A DNA stretch of 64,000 nucleotides from Bradyrhizobium sp. AT1 (GCF_001590795.1 NZ_JXDL01000001.1:105911-169910), one strand, 5' to 3'. Positions 38,087-46,743 are shown, counted from the first letter of the stretch. Translations and numbers: made by a program. The notes: generated from the sequence alone by a model not told the origin.

Positions 38087-38881
38087 ATGGCGTGGATCGA
38101 TCTCTCGGCAAAAGTCGCTGTCGTCACGGGCGGCGGTGCCGGCATCGGGCGTGGAATCGCTCTTGGTCTTGCGGCCGTTGACGCGACCGTCGTCGTGCTC
38201 GACCGCGACGAGACCGGCGCGGCTGTGGCCGCGGAGATTCGCGCAAATGGCGGACGCGCGGAGTTCTTCGCCTGCGACGTCACAAGCGATGACAGCGTCG
38301 CGCGCGCCGCAAGCGAGGTCGCGGCGAAGGTCGGCGCGGCTGCAATCCTCGTCAACAATGCCGCCACGATGTTGTCGGGCGGGCTCGAGACCACGAGCAT
38401 GGCGGATTGGGACCGCATTCTGTCATTGAACCTGACAGGTTACCTGCGCTGTGCGCGGGTCTTTGGTGGGCCGATGCTGGCGCGCGGCGCGGGTGCCATC
38501 GTCCATGTCGCGTCGATCTCGGCCACGTTCCCGCAGAGCTACAGCGGCGCCTACAGCGTGAGCAAGGCCGGAGTGGTCATGTTGTCCCGTCAGCTCGCGG
38601 TCGAATGGGGACCGCGCGGCGTGCGCAGCAACGTTGTCAGCCCGGGCATGATCCGCACGCCGATGACAGAGGCCATCTATCAGACCCAGGGCGTGCACGA
38701 GGCACGCCGGGCCCTGGTTCCGGCGCGGCGCATCGGCCGTCCCGAGGACATTTCCGATGCGGTCGTCTTTCTCGCGAGCGAGCGCGCGAGCTACATCGCG
38801 GGCGAGGAGATCGTCGTGGATGGCGGTTTCACGCGGACGCCGATGGGCTTGATCGCGCGCCCGGGCTTCGAGCGGAGCTGA
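38087..38881 (+). CDS. Short-chain dehydrogenase/reductase (SDR)
   Basis: 264 residues from the ATG at 38087 with GGAG upstream. Classical SDR: VTGGGAGIGRGIALGLA, NNAA, a catalytic Ser in HVASISATF and YSVSK with the Tyr and Lys. The C-terminal SPGMIRTPMTEAIYQTQG and IAGEEIVVDGGF blocks are normal. NAD(P)-dependent alcohol or ketone conversion on an unknown substrate of this catabolic unit. The next SDR begins 32 bp downstream; the two are only distantly alike and so likely serve successive steps. Confidence 0.88.
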   Translation: MAWIDLSAKVAVVTGGGAGIGRGIALGLAAVDATVVVLDRDETGAAVAAEIRANGGRAEFFACDVTSDDSVARAASEVAAKVGAAAILVNNAATMLSGGLETTSMADWDRILSLNLTGYLRCARVFGGPMLARGAGAIVHVASISATFPQSYSGAYSVSKAGVVMLSRQLAVEWGPRGVRSNVVSPGMIRTPMTEAIYQTQGVHEARRALVPARRIGRPEDISDAVVFLASERASYIAGEEIVVDGGFTRTPMGLIARPGFERS

Positions 38882-38913
38882 GCTCGGTAAATCGGGCCGA
38901 ACGGGAGGGTGTA

Positions 38914-39657
38914 GTGCTGCTCAAGGGAAAGGTTGCCGTTATCACGGGCGCCGGATCCGGGATTGGAGCCGCGACTGCACGGCTGTTTGCCGTCGAGAGG
39001 GCGAACGTCGTGCTCGGCGATCTCGCCGAAAGCGGCGCAGCGCTTGCGGCAGAGCTTGCCGCCGATGGTCATGCGGCGGTCTTCCAGCAGGTCGATGTCA
39101 CCAATGAGGCCTCGGTTGCCGCGCTGATGCAGGGGGCCGTTACGCAGTTCGGCCGGCTCGACATCCTCGTTGCCAATGCTGGTATCCCCGAGCGCAAGTC
39201 GCCGATCCATGAGCTCGATCTTGCCGACTGGCGCCGCGTGATCGACGTGGATCTCACCGGCGTGGCGATCTGCAACAAGTTCGCCGCAGGCAGCATGCTC
39301 GCGACCGGCGGTGGCGCGATCGTCAACATGGCATCCATTCTTGCCCATGTCGGCCAAGAGAACAGCAATGCCTATTCGGCTGCGAAAGCCGCGGTCGTCA
39401 ATCTCACGCGCTCGGTGGCGCTAACCTATGCGCGCCAGGGTATCCGCGCCAATTGTGTGTCTCCGGGCTATGTAGACACGCCATTGTTGTCCAAGCTGCC
39501 GGACGCCACTCGCCAAGCGATGCTGGTACGGCAGCCGATTGGTCGGTTGGCCCGCCCCGAGGAGATCGCGCAGGTCGTCGCCTTTCTCGCCGGCGACAGG
39601 GCCTCGATCATCACGGGCGCCTGCATCAATGCCGACGGTGGCTACACAGCGATTTGA
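38914..39657 (+). CDS. Short-chain dehydrogenase/reductase (SDR), GTG start
   Basis: 247 residues from the GTG at 38914, preceded by GGGAGGGTGTA; this is the start because no suitable ATG lies near the conserved LLKGKVAVITGAGSGIGAAT. NAG is present in VANAGIPE, the catalytic Ser in NMASILAH and the Tyr-Lys pair in YSAAK. ACINADGGYTAI ends it like many 3-oxoacyl reductase-type SDRs. Last recognised gene of the att-flanked segment; beyond it lies about 1.1 kb of non-coding sequence. Confidence 0.87.
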   Translation: MLLKGKVAVITGAGSGIGAATARLFAVERANVVLGDLAESGAALAAELAADGHAAVFQQVDVTNEASVAALMQGAVTQFGRLDILVANAGIPERKSPIHELDLADWRRVIDVDLTGVAICNKFAAGSMLATGGGAIVNMASILAHVGQENSNAYSAAKAAVVNLTRSVALTYARQGIRANCVSPGYVDTPLLSKLPDATRQAMLVRQPIGRLARPEEIAQVVAFLAGDRASIITGACINADGGYTAI

Positions 39658-40760
39658 TGCAACGGCCGTTCAGAGTCGGCCTGCCTGCGATCTCGTAGGG
39701 GCCGCTGCGGGTAAAATACGCTATGGCAGCGCAGTTGGAGTCGGCGATGGGCAGGAATCAAGTTTTGCAGGCTCAGTCTGTGGAGCGAATTAGTTGGCTC
39801 GTTTCCAGACCACCTTGGTTATCCCCCGGGTTGATGCTGCGGGGTTCGTCAGCTTCAACTCGGTCGCTGGCAGCTCCTGATGCAAACTGGACCCCTCAAT
39901 GGCTATTCGAATGGCTATTCGAGTGACCGCTGACGGTATCGGCTGGGAGCCGGCGAAAGCCCCGGAGGAGGCCGTACCGACCTTGGGCGTACGTCTAGTG
40001 TGTCGATTGTTTTCGATACTTGCCGAAGGTGTCGGTCCTCAGAGTCTCGCAAATTTTTCTGTGAACCCAAGACCGAAAAATTCAGGTGGATATATCGTCG
40101 GCGTTAGACCGTGGGCTTTAAGGATCTATGCTTGGAAATCAATGCGGAAACGTCTTCCTAAATGATTGAGTGGGAGTAGGGGGATCGGGTGGTGTTGCGC
40201 GTCTTGGCGTAGTCTTGGGTAGGAGGTCTCATTTTCTTCGAACTGCCGCTGGAGACTTGCGGGCCACGGTTTAACCTCGATGAACGTTGGCATTCCATGG
40301 CGTTTTTGCTGACAGCGTACTGCAGCGGTTGAGCCGTGCAGAAGGGCTGGGCCGGCTCGGAAATCCCCGCTTGGGAGAAGCGGGGTTCAAATTTCCCCAT
40401 AATGGATTGGACCGAGAGGCTGGCTTCAGCCTGTTAGTTGGTTTCTTGCGCGAGACGTGCGCATCGGGGGATCATGAAAAATCTTGCGAGGTCCAGGGTG
40501 GACAGCTCTGTGAAGTACGAGAGCGACGGTCCATTGCGATGAGGCATGCAGAGGAGCGCGGCTGAACCGGCAACATCTTCCGGCTGTTCCCATCGCTTGA
40601 ATGCGGTCGGCGATGTCACAGATCCATCATTGCAACTGAAGTGGAGGACCTGCTCCGCAATTCTGAGAAGGTGCGGGCATCGGCGTCGCCGATAGTTATG
40701 ATGGTCGGGACTCGCCTCGCGAGGTGATGATGGCAGGCGTTGGCCGTTCCGGTGCCAGCG
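39658..40760. other. Long non-coding stretch containing the island junction
   Basis: About 1.1 kb with no gene I can support; base composition is less GC-rich than the flanks. It holds the 61-bp att-like repeat (40164-40224) and its diverged continuation to about 40385. A short tandem repeat of ATGGCTATTCGA lies near 39898-39921. No integrase, tRNA or IS end is recognisable. The part before 40164 would be the right end of the inserted segment and the part after it the left end of the next one. Confidence 0.55.
40164..40224. repeat. Attachment-site-like direct repeat, right copy (attR)
   Basis: Identical over 61 bp to 17931-17991, including the guaA stop and the last coding bases, but here preceded by unrelated sequence. 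Resemblance to the downstream flank of guaA continues to about 40385 with scattered mismatches. It marks one end of a 22,233-bp unit. Confidence 0.8.
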
Positions 40761-41492
40761 TCATATCACCTTTGATTCCTGCCTCGCTGCTCGCTGCCCC
40801 AGCTCATGCTCGACGAACAAGGACACCATGTTGCGCCAGCGATGCAGGAGTTCTTCGAATTTCTTTGGGTTGTTGTCGATGAGCGTGCGTACCGCAAGGC
40901 CACGCACGATGCTCAGCGTCAACTGAAGTATATCCGAGGCCAAGCGGCGTGGAATGCCACGCTTGACGAGGGTCTCGAGCCAAGCCTTTTCAGCACTGAA
41001 ACGAGCATCGCGCGACATCGGCACGGTATGCCGCATCAGATCCTCGTCCCGGGCGTCGCCCATGGTAATGGCGAGCGATACGAAGAAGTAATCGCTGAAG
41101 AAGAAGGCTTTCGCGTCCTCGATCGCATCGGCGACCGGATTAGCCGAGTGCCGTGCGGCGACCGCACGGCGGCGGCTTCCCACGAGCATTTGCTCATTGA
41201 GATACTGCAGTGTCGCCAGAATGAGCTCATATTTGGTCGGGAAATGGTGAAGCTGCGCGCCTCGAGATACGCCGGCGCGATCTGAGACCTCGTTGGTGCG
41301 CAGCCCGCCATACCCGCGCTCCCGCAGGAGCACGATAGCGGCCTCGATCAGCTTCCTGCGCGTCGTTTCACTGCGTTCCGCCTGGGTTCGGCGTGGCTTC
41401 AGCAGTGGCGCGCGGGCGTTCGTCCTCGAAGCGCGCCGCGATGACACGGAGGGATCGGCTTCGAGCCTCGGCTTTGAATTTCTGGTCGCCAT
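40761..41492 (-). CDS. TetR family transcriptional regulator
   Basis: 243 residues with a basic N-terminal extension of about 37 residues. The TetR DNA-binding domain runs from TRRKLIEAAIVLLRERGYGG through VSDRAGVSRGAQLHHFPTKY (residues about 44-85). The C-terminal ligand domain is all helical and ends FVEHELGQRAARQE. It is divergent from the dioxygenase-system genes starting at 41705, with two similar palindromes in the 212-bp gap, so it most likely represses that cluster and itself until an aromatic ligand is bound. Confidence 0.9.
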   Translation of the reverse strand: MATRNSKPRLEADPSVSSRRASRTNARAPLLKPRRTQAERSETTRRKLIEAAIVLLRERGYGGLRTNEVSDRAGVSRGAQLHHFPTKYELILATLQYLNEQMLVGSRRRAVAARHSANPVADAIEDAKAFFFSDYFFVSLAITMGDARDEDLMRHTVPMSRDARFSAEKAWLETLVKRGIPRRLASDILQLTLSIVRGLAVRTLIDNNPKKFEELLHRWRNMVSLFVEHELGQRAARQESKVI

Positions 41493-41553
41493 CTGTTCGC
41501 CTCTGATTGCTCCGGTTCAACAATACCGACCCAACGGGCAATCTCAACAAGAA

Positions 41554-41571
41554 ACAGGATAATCATCCTGT
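41554..41571. promoter_or_regulatory. Candidate TetR operator 1
   Basis: ACAGGAT and ATCCTGT are exact complements around AATC. A related site lies 64 bp further right. Position between the TetR gene and the oxygenase genes supports an operator role. Confidence 0.55.
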
Positions 41572-41617
41572 AAATACTGCAATGCAGCGACGAAAGCCTT
41601 CCTGCGCAGCTTGACAA

Positions 41618-41635
41618 ACAGGACAACTGTCCGGA
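41618..41635. promoter_or_regulatory. Candidate TetR operator 2
   Basis: ACAGGAC-AACT-GTCCGGA matches the first site in its left arm and spacing; the inner four bases of each arm pair exactly. It lies 70 bp before the start of the ferredoxin reductase gene. Confidence 0.5.
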
Positions 41636-41704
41636 AAGTTTGGATTGAGGACGCAACGGAGATTGCGCCCGGCGGGCAACGGTCAGACAGAGGTGCGCAA
41701 GTCG

Positions 41705-42934
41705 ATGAGGACGGATTCCTCCGCAGCCGATCTTCATGCAGACGACGACGCGATCGTAATCGTCGGCGCCGGTCAGGCTGGTGCGCGCGCGGCCGAGGCC
41801 CTACGGGCGGCCGGTCACAAGGGAAGGATCGCTCTTGTCGGCGAAGAGGCACATCTTCCATACGAGCGTCCGCAGCTCTCGAAGGAAGTCCTGCTCGACC
41901 GCGCATCGCTTCCGGCCTCGATCAAGGAACGCACCGGCTGGCAAGGCATCGATGTCGATCTCGATCTCGGCACGCATGTTGCGTCGTGCAATCTGGATCG
42001 TCGAGCCGTGGAGCTCGCGGACGGTCGTCGCATTGCCTTTAACCGCCTCGTTCTGGCGACCGGCGTAGCGGCGCGCGAGCTACCACAGCTTGATGGAGCC
42101 GATATTCCGGTGCGAACGCTTCGGACCATCGAGGACGCTCTGTCTCTGCGAGAGTTGTTCCGGCCGGGGGCGCGGATCGTGCTGATCGGCGGAGGGGTCA
42201 TTGGCCTCGAAGTCGCTTCCGCGGCGATCAAGTCCGGCTGCGCTGTGACGGTCGTGGAAGCCGCCGAAGGTCTGCTTTCGCGGGCGCTGCCGCGCGTTGT
42301 CGCGGACTATTTGCAGAAAAGGCATGAGGACGCCGGTGTCCAATTTCGCTTTGGCGTATCTGGTCGGGCAACTGCAGATGGCCACCTCATTCTCTCGGAT
42401 GGATCGCGAATTCCGGCCGACTGCATTGTGGTTGGCATCGGTGCCGAGCCACGCGTTGTGCTTGGCCGGCAGCTCGGCCTTGACTGTGACGGTGGCATCC
42501 GCGTCGATGCGTGGGGCCGCTCGGATGCACCGGGCGTTTATGCGATCGGCGATGTCGCCGCGCAATGGAGCGAACATCAGCAGCGGTGGGCGCGGGTGGA
42601 GACATGGGCCAACGCCCAGAACCAGTCGATTGCCGTCGCGCGCGGGATGGTCGGGCAGGGAGCAGGTTACGGCGAGGCGCCGTGGTTCTGGACCGATCAA
42701 TACGACATCAACATCCAGGTCGCTGGCGAGCTTTCAGGCACGGATTTGGTGCTGCGCGGCGACGTCAGGAGCGGCCGTTTCGCGGCGCTCGGCCTGCAAG
42801 ACGGTACGCTGTGCGGCGCCGTCACAGTCAACAATCGAAAAGACATGGCCGTCCTGAGGAAACTCGCGACGCGTCCTGTAAACCGTGCAGATCTCGAGAA
42901 TCCCTCGTTCGATTTGCGCAAGGCGCTGGTCTGA
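41705..42934 (+). CDS. FAD-dependent ferredoxin reductase of a ring-hydroxylating dioxygenase
   Basis: 409 residues from the ATG at 41705 (GAGGTG upstream). FAD motif IVGAGQAGARAAEALRAAG, conserved YERPQLSKEVLL, NAD-binding IGGGVIGLEVASAAIKSG and the second FAD block GVYAIGDVAAQW place it in the BphA4/rubredoxin reductase-like family. It passes electrons from NADH to the Rieske ferredoxin encoded at 45522. The C-terminal domain has PWFWTDQYDINIQVAG, typical of the group. First gene of the aromatic cluster; 22 bp before the alpha-subunit gene. Confidence 0.92.
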   Translation: MRTDSSAADLHADDDAIVIVGAGQAGARAAEALRAAGHKGRIALVGEEAHLPYERPQLSKEVLLDRASLPASIKERTGWQGIDVDLDLGTHVASCNLDRRAVELADGRRIAFNRLVLATGVAARELPQLDGADIPVRTLRTIEDALSLRELFRPGARIVLIGGGVIGLEVASAAIKSGCAVTVVEAAEGLLSRALPRVVADYLQKRHEDAGVQFRFGVSGRATADGHLILSDGSRIPADCIVVGIGAEPRVVLGRQLGLDCDGGIRVDAWGRSDAPGVYAIGDVAAQWSEHQQRWARVETWANAQNQSIAVARGMVGQGAGYGEAPWFWTDQYDINIQVAGELSGTDLVLRGDVRSGRFAALGLQDGTLCGAVTVNNRKDMAVLRKLATRPVNRADLENPSFDLRKALV

Positions 42935-42956
42935 AAGGGCACAAGGGGAGGAAGCG

Positions 42957-44234
42957 ATGGCGGCACCGCTGAAGAAAGTCGTCGACAATGACAGGCTGGT
43001 GGATGACGACCGCGAGGGGCAGCGCTTCCGTGTGTCGCGGACGGCTTTCGTGTCGAAGGAGATCCTGGCGCTGGAGCGGGCCAATATCTTTGACAAGGTC
43101 TGGCTCTATCTCGGCCATGAGAGTGAGCTCGCCAAGCCCGGCGATTTCCTGACGCGGTCGGTCGGCGGACGCACGCTGCTATTCACGCGTGACAACAAGA
43201 GCAAGTTCCACGCGCTGATGAACACGTGCCCGCATCGCGGCGCCCGTGTCTGCCGGGAACGAAGCGGCAATGCCAAGTCGTTCCAGTGCTTCTATCACGG
43301 TTGGGTATTCGGGCTCGACGGTGCGCTGCGAGACATGCCGGGCAAGGAATCCTATCCGCCGGGCTTTGCCGAGCGGTCGACATCCAGCCTGCAGCCCGCG
43401 CCGAAATTCGACTCGTATCGCGGCTTCTGTTTCGTCTCGTTCAACCCGAATGTGGAGTCGCTTCCCGAATATCTCGGCAATGCGAGGGAATATATGGACA
43501 TCGTCGCCGACCAGTCCGAGGCGGGGATGACGGTTGTCGGCGGAACGCAGGAATACTCGATCCGCGCGAACTGGAAGCTGCTCGCGGAAAACAGTTACGA
43601 CGGCTACCACGCGGCGACAAATCACGCGACCTATTTGGAGTATCTCAAGGGTACGACGGGCGGCCTTGTGCCGATCCAGCTGACGGGATCGGGCCGCGAT
43701 CTCGGAAAGGGGCATGGTGTCGTCGAATATCGGGCCCCCTGGGGCCGGCCGGTCGCACAATGGATCCCGGCCTGGGGTGACGACGGCAAGAAGCGGGTTG
43801 AAGCGATCTACGACAATCTGATGTCGAGACACGGCAAGGAGCGCGCCGACCGAATTGCGCTCTACAACCGCAATCTGCACGTTTTCCCGAACCTGGTCAT
43901 CAACGATATCATGGCCCTGACGGTCCGGACGTTCTACCCGTCCGAGCCGGACTTCATGACGGTCAATGCGTGGGCGCTCGCGCCTGTGCAGGAGGACCCC
44001 GGCGACCGAAGCGCGCGCTTGTTCAACTTCCTCGAGTTTCTTGGACCGGGCGGTTTCGCGACGCCCGATGACATCGAGGCGCTGGAGCAATGCCAGGACG
44101 GATATTCGAATCTCGCGGAAGTTGGCTGGAACGACATCTCAAAGGGATTGACCAAGGAAACGCCGTCCTTTGACGATGAAGCGCAAATGCGCGGCTATTG
44201 GACGGAATGGAACCGCCGGATCTACGGGGCATGA
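42957..44234 (+). CDS. Aromatic ring-hydroxylating dioxygenase, alpha subunit
   Basis: 425 residues. The Rieske 2Fe-2S cluster is bound by C91-x-H93 (CPHRG) and C111-x-x-H114 (CFYHGW). The mononuclear iron site lies in NWKLLAENSYDGYHAATNH, with ligands His 218 and His 223 by position. The size and paired beta subunit suit a heterohexameric dioxygenase that adds O2 to an aromatic ring to give a cis-dihydrodiol. GGGGAGGAAG precedes the ATG. The stop overlaps the beta-subunit start by 4 bp. Substrate cannot be read from the sequence. Confidence 0.94.
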   Translation: MAAPLKKVVDNDRLVDDDREGQRFRVSRTAFVSKEILALERANIFDKVWLYLGHESELAKPGDFLTRSVGGRTLLFTRDNKSKFHALMNTCPHRGARVCRERSGNAKSFQCFYHGWVFGLDGALRDMPGKESYPPGFAERSTSSLQPAPKFDSYRGFCFVSFNPNVESLPEYLGNAREYMDIVADQSEAGMTVVGGTQEYSIRANWKLLAENSYDGYHAATNHATYLEYLKGTTGGLVPIQLTGSGRDLGKGHGVVEYRAPWGRPVAQWIPAWGDDGKKRVEAIYDNLMSRHGKERADRIALYNRNLHVFPNLVINDIMALTVRTFYPSEPDFMTVNAWALAPVQEDPGDRSARLFNFLEFLGPGGFATPDDIEALEQCQDGYSNLAEVGWNDISKGLTKETPSFDDEAQMRGYWTEWNRRIYGA

Positions 44235-44740
44235 GCATGACCGCAACAGCAACCCTCCAAACCATCACCCGCGCTGACGTCGAGGACTTTCTCTTCGCGG
44301 AAGCCGACCTGATCGATGCCTGGAAACTGCCGGAATGGCTTGAACTGTTCACGGACGACGCGCACTACTTCGTGCCCTCGACCGACGTCGATCCAGGAGC
44401 CAGGCCGAACGATAACCTGTTCTACATTGCGGACGATCGTTTCCGGCTCGGGGAGAGGGTGAAGCGCCTCATGAAACGCACGGCCCATGTTGAGTTTCCG
44501 CACTCCAAGGTGCGTCACATCGTCGGCAATATCCGCATTCTCGAGCGCGATGGGGACGACCTGAAGATCAGCACCTCCTTCATTGCGCACCGGACCAAGA
44601 ATGCAGTTACGGACGTCTACTTCGGGACGGGCCTCTACCGTCTCGTGGTGCGCGACGGCCGCCTCGCGATCCGGGAAAAGCGGTCAATTCTGGCCTCCGA
44701 CGGACTGCGGCAGCAGGGCCGTGTCAGTTTCATTCTCTGA
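44231..44740 (+). CDS. Aromatic ring-hydroxylating dioxygenase, beta subunit
   Basis: 169 residues, ATGA-coupled to the alpha subunit. The NTF2-like fold is shown by VEDFLFAEADLIDAWKLPEWLELF, FTDDAHYFVP and KVRHIVGNIRILERDGDDL. The beta subunit is structural and may shape substrate access; it has no metal site. The final part, GLYRLVVRDGRLAIREKRSILASDGL, matches the family. A longer start at 44198 is in frame but overlaps the alpha gene further and was not chosen. Confidence 0.92.
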   Translation: MSMTATATLQTITRADVEDFLFAEADLIDAWKLPEWLELFTDDAHYFVPSTDVDPGARPNDNLFYIADDRFRLGERVKRLMKRTAHVEFPHSKVRHIVGNIRILERDGDDLKISTSFIAHRTKNAVTDVYFGTGLYRLVVRDGRLAIREKRSILASDGLRQQGRVSFIL

Positions 44741-44760
44741 TTGGTCCGCCGGGAGTGGTG

Positions 44761-45522
44761 ATGTCGAAGCACTTGAGTGGGAAGGTGACCATCGTGACCG
44801 GCGCAGCGCGAGGCATCGGTCTTGCGATCGCGGAGCGGTTGGCCGCGGATGGCGCCGAGCTCGTACTGTCTGACCTGGATGGCGATGTCCTGGCGCAGGC
44901 GTGCGACAAGGTCGGCGGCGCCAGCGGAAGAAGGCCGGTGAGCGTCGTCGGTGACCTCTCGGATCAGGAGGTCTCGAAGCGGCTGATCGACACCGCAATC
45001 AAGGCGTTCGGCGCCGTGCACGTGCTGGTGAACAATGCTGGTGGGGGCATTATCAAGCCGTTTTCCGAGCAGACGCCCCAAACCCTGAAGACGACCATCG
45101 ACCGCAACCTGTGGACGGTCCTCTGGGCCTGCTGGCACGCGCTACCGCACATGTGCGCGCAAAAATATGGCCGCATCATCAACATCGGCGCAGACTCGGT
45201 CCGGAACGGCTTGTGGGATCATGCGGCCTACAACGCTGCGAAGGGCGGTGTTCATGGCCTGACCACCGGTCTTGCGCGCGAATATGCGCGGGACGGGATC
45301 ACGGTCAACACGGTGGCGCCTTGCGCGGTGAACACGCCGCAGATGGTTGAGATCACGCAGAAGGCCCCTGAGCTCGCCGCCAAATTTGTCAGCGTCATCC
45401 CGATGGGGAGACCGGGCGAAATGACCGAAGTAGCCTCGATGGTGAGCTACTTGTCGTCGGCGGAGGCCTCATTCGTGACGGGGCAGGTGATCAGCGTCAA
45501 TGGCGGCAGTACGATGTTGTGA
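44761..45522 (+). CDS. SDR, probable cis-dihydrodiol dehydrogenase
   Basis: 253 residues from the ATG at 44761. VTGAARGIGLAIAERLA binds NAD, NNAG is present and the Tyr-Lys pair is in YNAAK. The C-terminus FVTGQVISVNGGSTML is typical. Its place between dioxygenase subunit and ferredoxin genes makes rearomatisation of the cis-dihydrodiol to a catechol the most likely step. The SDR class alone does not prove this. The stop overlaps the ferredoxin start by one base. Confidence 0.85.
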   Translation: MSKHLSGKVTIVTGAARGIGLAIAERLAADGAELVLSDLDGDVLAQACDKVGGASGRRPVSVVGDLSDQEVSKRLIDTAIKAFGAVHVLVNNAGGGIIKPFSEQTPQTLKTTIDRNLWTVLWACWHALPHMCAQKYGRIINIGADSVRNGLWDHAAYNAAKGGVHGLTTGLAREYARDGITVNTVAPCAVNTPQMVEITQKAPELAAKFVSVIPMGRPGEMTEVASMVSYLSSAEASFVTGQVISVNGGSTML

Positions 45523-45857
45523 TGGCAGGCATGACTGAGACCAGGACCAGGACCGTTGCTCTGTTCGCCGTCGATGAGCTTCAGAACGGCGAGATGCGCC
45601 AGGCGCATCTTCCCGAGGGGAATCCGATCGCTGTCTACCGGGTGGGCGAACAGTTCTATGCGACTGACGACAAGTGCACGCACGGCGAGGTCTCGCTGAC
45701 CGAGGAAGGGACGCTGAGCGGCTGCATCATCGAATGCAGCTTTCACTTCGGATCCTTTAACGTCACGACGGGCGCCCCGGTTGCGATGCCGTGCGAGGTG
45801 CCGCTCAAGACCTATCCCGTTCGTGTCCAGGACGGTTTCATTCATGTCGAGATCTGA
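45522..45857 (+). CDS. Rieske 2Fe-2S ferredoxin of the dioxygenase system
   Basis: 111 residues from the ATG at 45522 (MAGMTETRTRTVALFAV). The cluster ligands are C52-x-H54 (KCTHGEVSL) and C72-x-x-H75 (ECSFHFGSFN). It carries electrons from the reductase at 41705 to the alpha subunit, completing a three-component system. The gene overlaps the next coding region by 14 bp. Confidence 0.93.
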   Translation: MAGMTETRTRTVALFAVDELQNGEMRQAHLPEGNPIAVYRVGEQFYATDDKCTHGEVSLTEEGTLSGCIIECSFHFGSFNVTTGAPVAMPCEVPLKTYPVRVQDGFIHVEI

Positions 45858-46716
45858 TGCAGTGACGCCATTCTCGGATCAGCCGCTGGCCTATTCGCGC
45901 ATTCCGGTGCCGTCCCTCGCGATGGCCGCCCGGTTTGCGATCGACGTTCTCGGGCTCGAACGCTCCGATGAGAGGGAGTTTTCCTTTCGCTCCGACGAGC
46001 GGCGCAGGTCGATCATGTTTACGGACGAGGCCGCGCCGCCGGCCATTGGCATTGCGCTGGCAGACGACGAGGCGCTGGTGCGGCTGGCCGAAACGCTGTC
46101 GTCACGGCATATCTCCGTCGCTGAGCTGGACGGGGAGGCATGCCGACGCCGGGCCGTCCGACGGTGCTTTTCAATTTCCGATCCGACGGGGCATTCGATC
46201 GAGCTGGTTGCTTGCGTCGAGCTGTCGGCCCGGCGGTTCCATCCGCTGCGAGATTCGGGCCTTGCGGGATTTTCGACGGTCGGCCTGCGGAGTCGCGACA
46301 TCGACGCCGACGTTCGATTCTGGTGCGAGACAATCGGCGCCGAGGTGGCCGACCGCGTCGGCGACATCACCTATCTTCGGTTCGATGCCGCACATCACCG
46401 CATCGCGCTCTATCCATCCGACCGGGGCGGATTGCTGTATGCGAGCTTTGCGGTGAAGTCCCACGACGACCTGATGCGTAATGCCTATCTTCTTGAAGAA
46501 CGGCAGGTTCGCATCGTCCATGGCCCGGGCCTGGAGACGGTATCTAATCGGATGTTCGTGCGTTTCCAGGCGCCGGATGGGGCAGTCTTCGCGTTCGAAT
46601 TCAACGGAAACGAGGAGCGGGGCGACCGGCGACCGCGGCAGTTCGCGCTCGATCGATACGCGCTCTGCGCCTGGGGGAGCCCCTGTCGTGACGTGCGGGA
46701 ATTGGCCGCGGCTTAG
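45844..46716 (+). CDS. Extradiol dioxygenase-fold (VOC) protein lacking both metal-binding histidines
   Basis: 290 residues from the ATG at 45844. Two VOC repeats as in type I extradiol dioxygenases. Compared with the next gene, the first His ligand is replaced (GFSTVGL against GFNHVGL, Thr at about 145) and the second is replaced (GLLYASF against GIQHVNH, Tyr at about 199); a Glu in FEFNG (about 252) remains. It should not bind catalytic iron in the usual way. It may be a structural partner of the active paralogue, a binding protein, or an enzyme of other chemistry. The frame is intact, so it is not an obvious pseudogene. Confidence 0.82.
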   Translation: MSRSDAVTPFSDQPLAYSRIPVPSLAMAARFAIDVLGLERSDEREFSFRSDERRRSIMFTDEAAPPAIGIALADDEALVRLAETLSSRHISVAELDGEACRRRAVRRCFSISDPTGHSIELVACVELSARRFHPLRDSGLAGFSTVGLRSRDIDADVRFWCETIGAEVADRVGDITYLRFDAAHHRIALYPSDRGGLLYASFAVKSHDDLMRNAYLLEERQVRIVHGPGLETVSNRMFVRFQAPDGAVFAFEFNGNEERGDRRPRQFALDRYALCAWGSPCRDVRELAAA

Positions 46717-46743
46717 TCTTATGAAGAGAGCGGGAGGCGCCAC

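Noticed and set aside
39898..39921. Tandem duplication of ATGGCTATTCGA
   Set aside because: Only two units; too short to call a repeat array or an att site.
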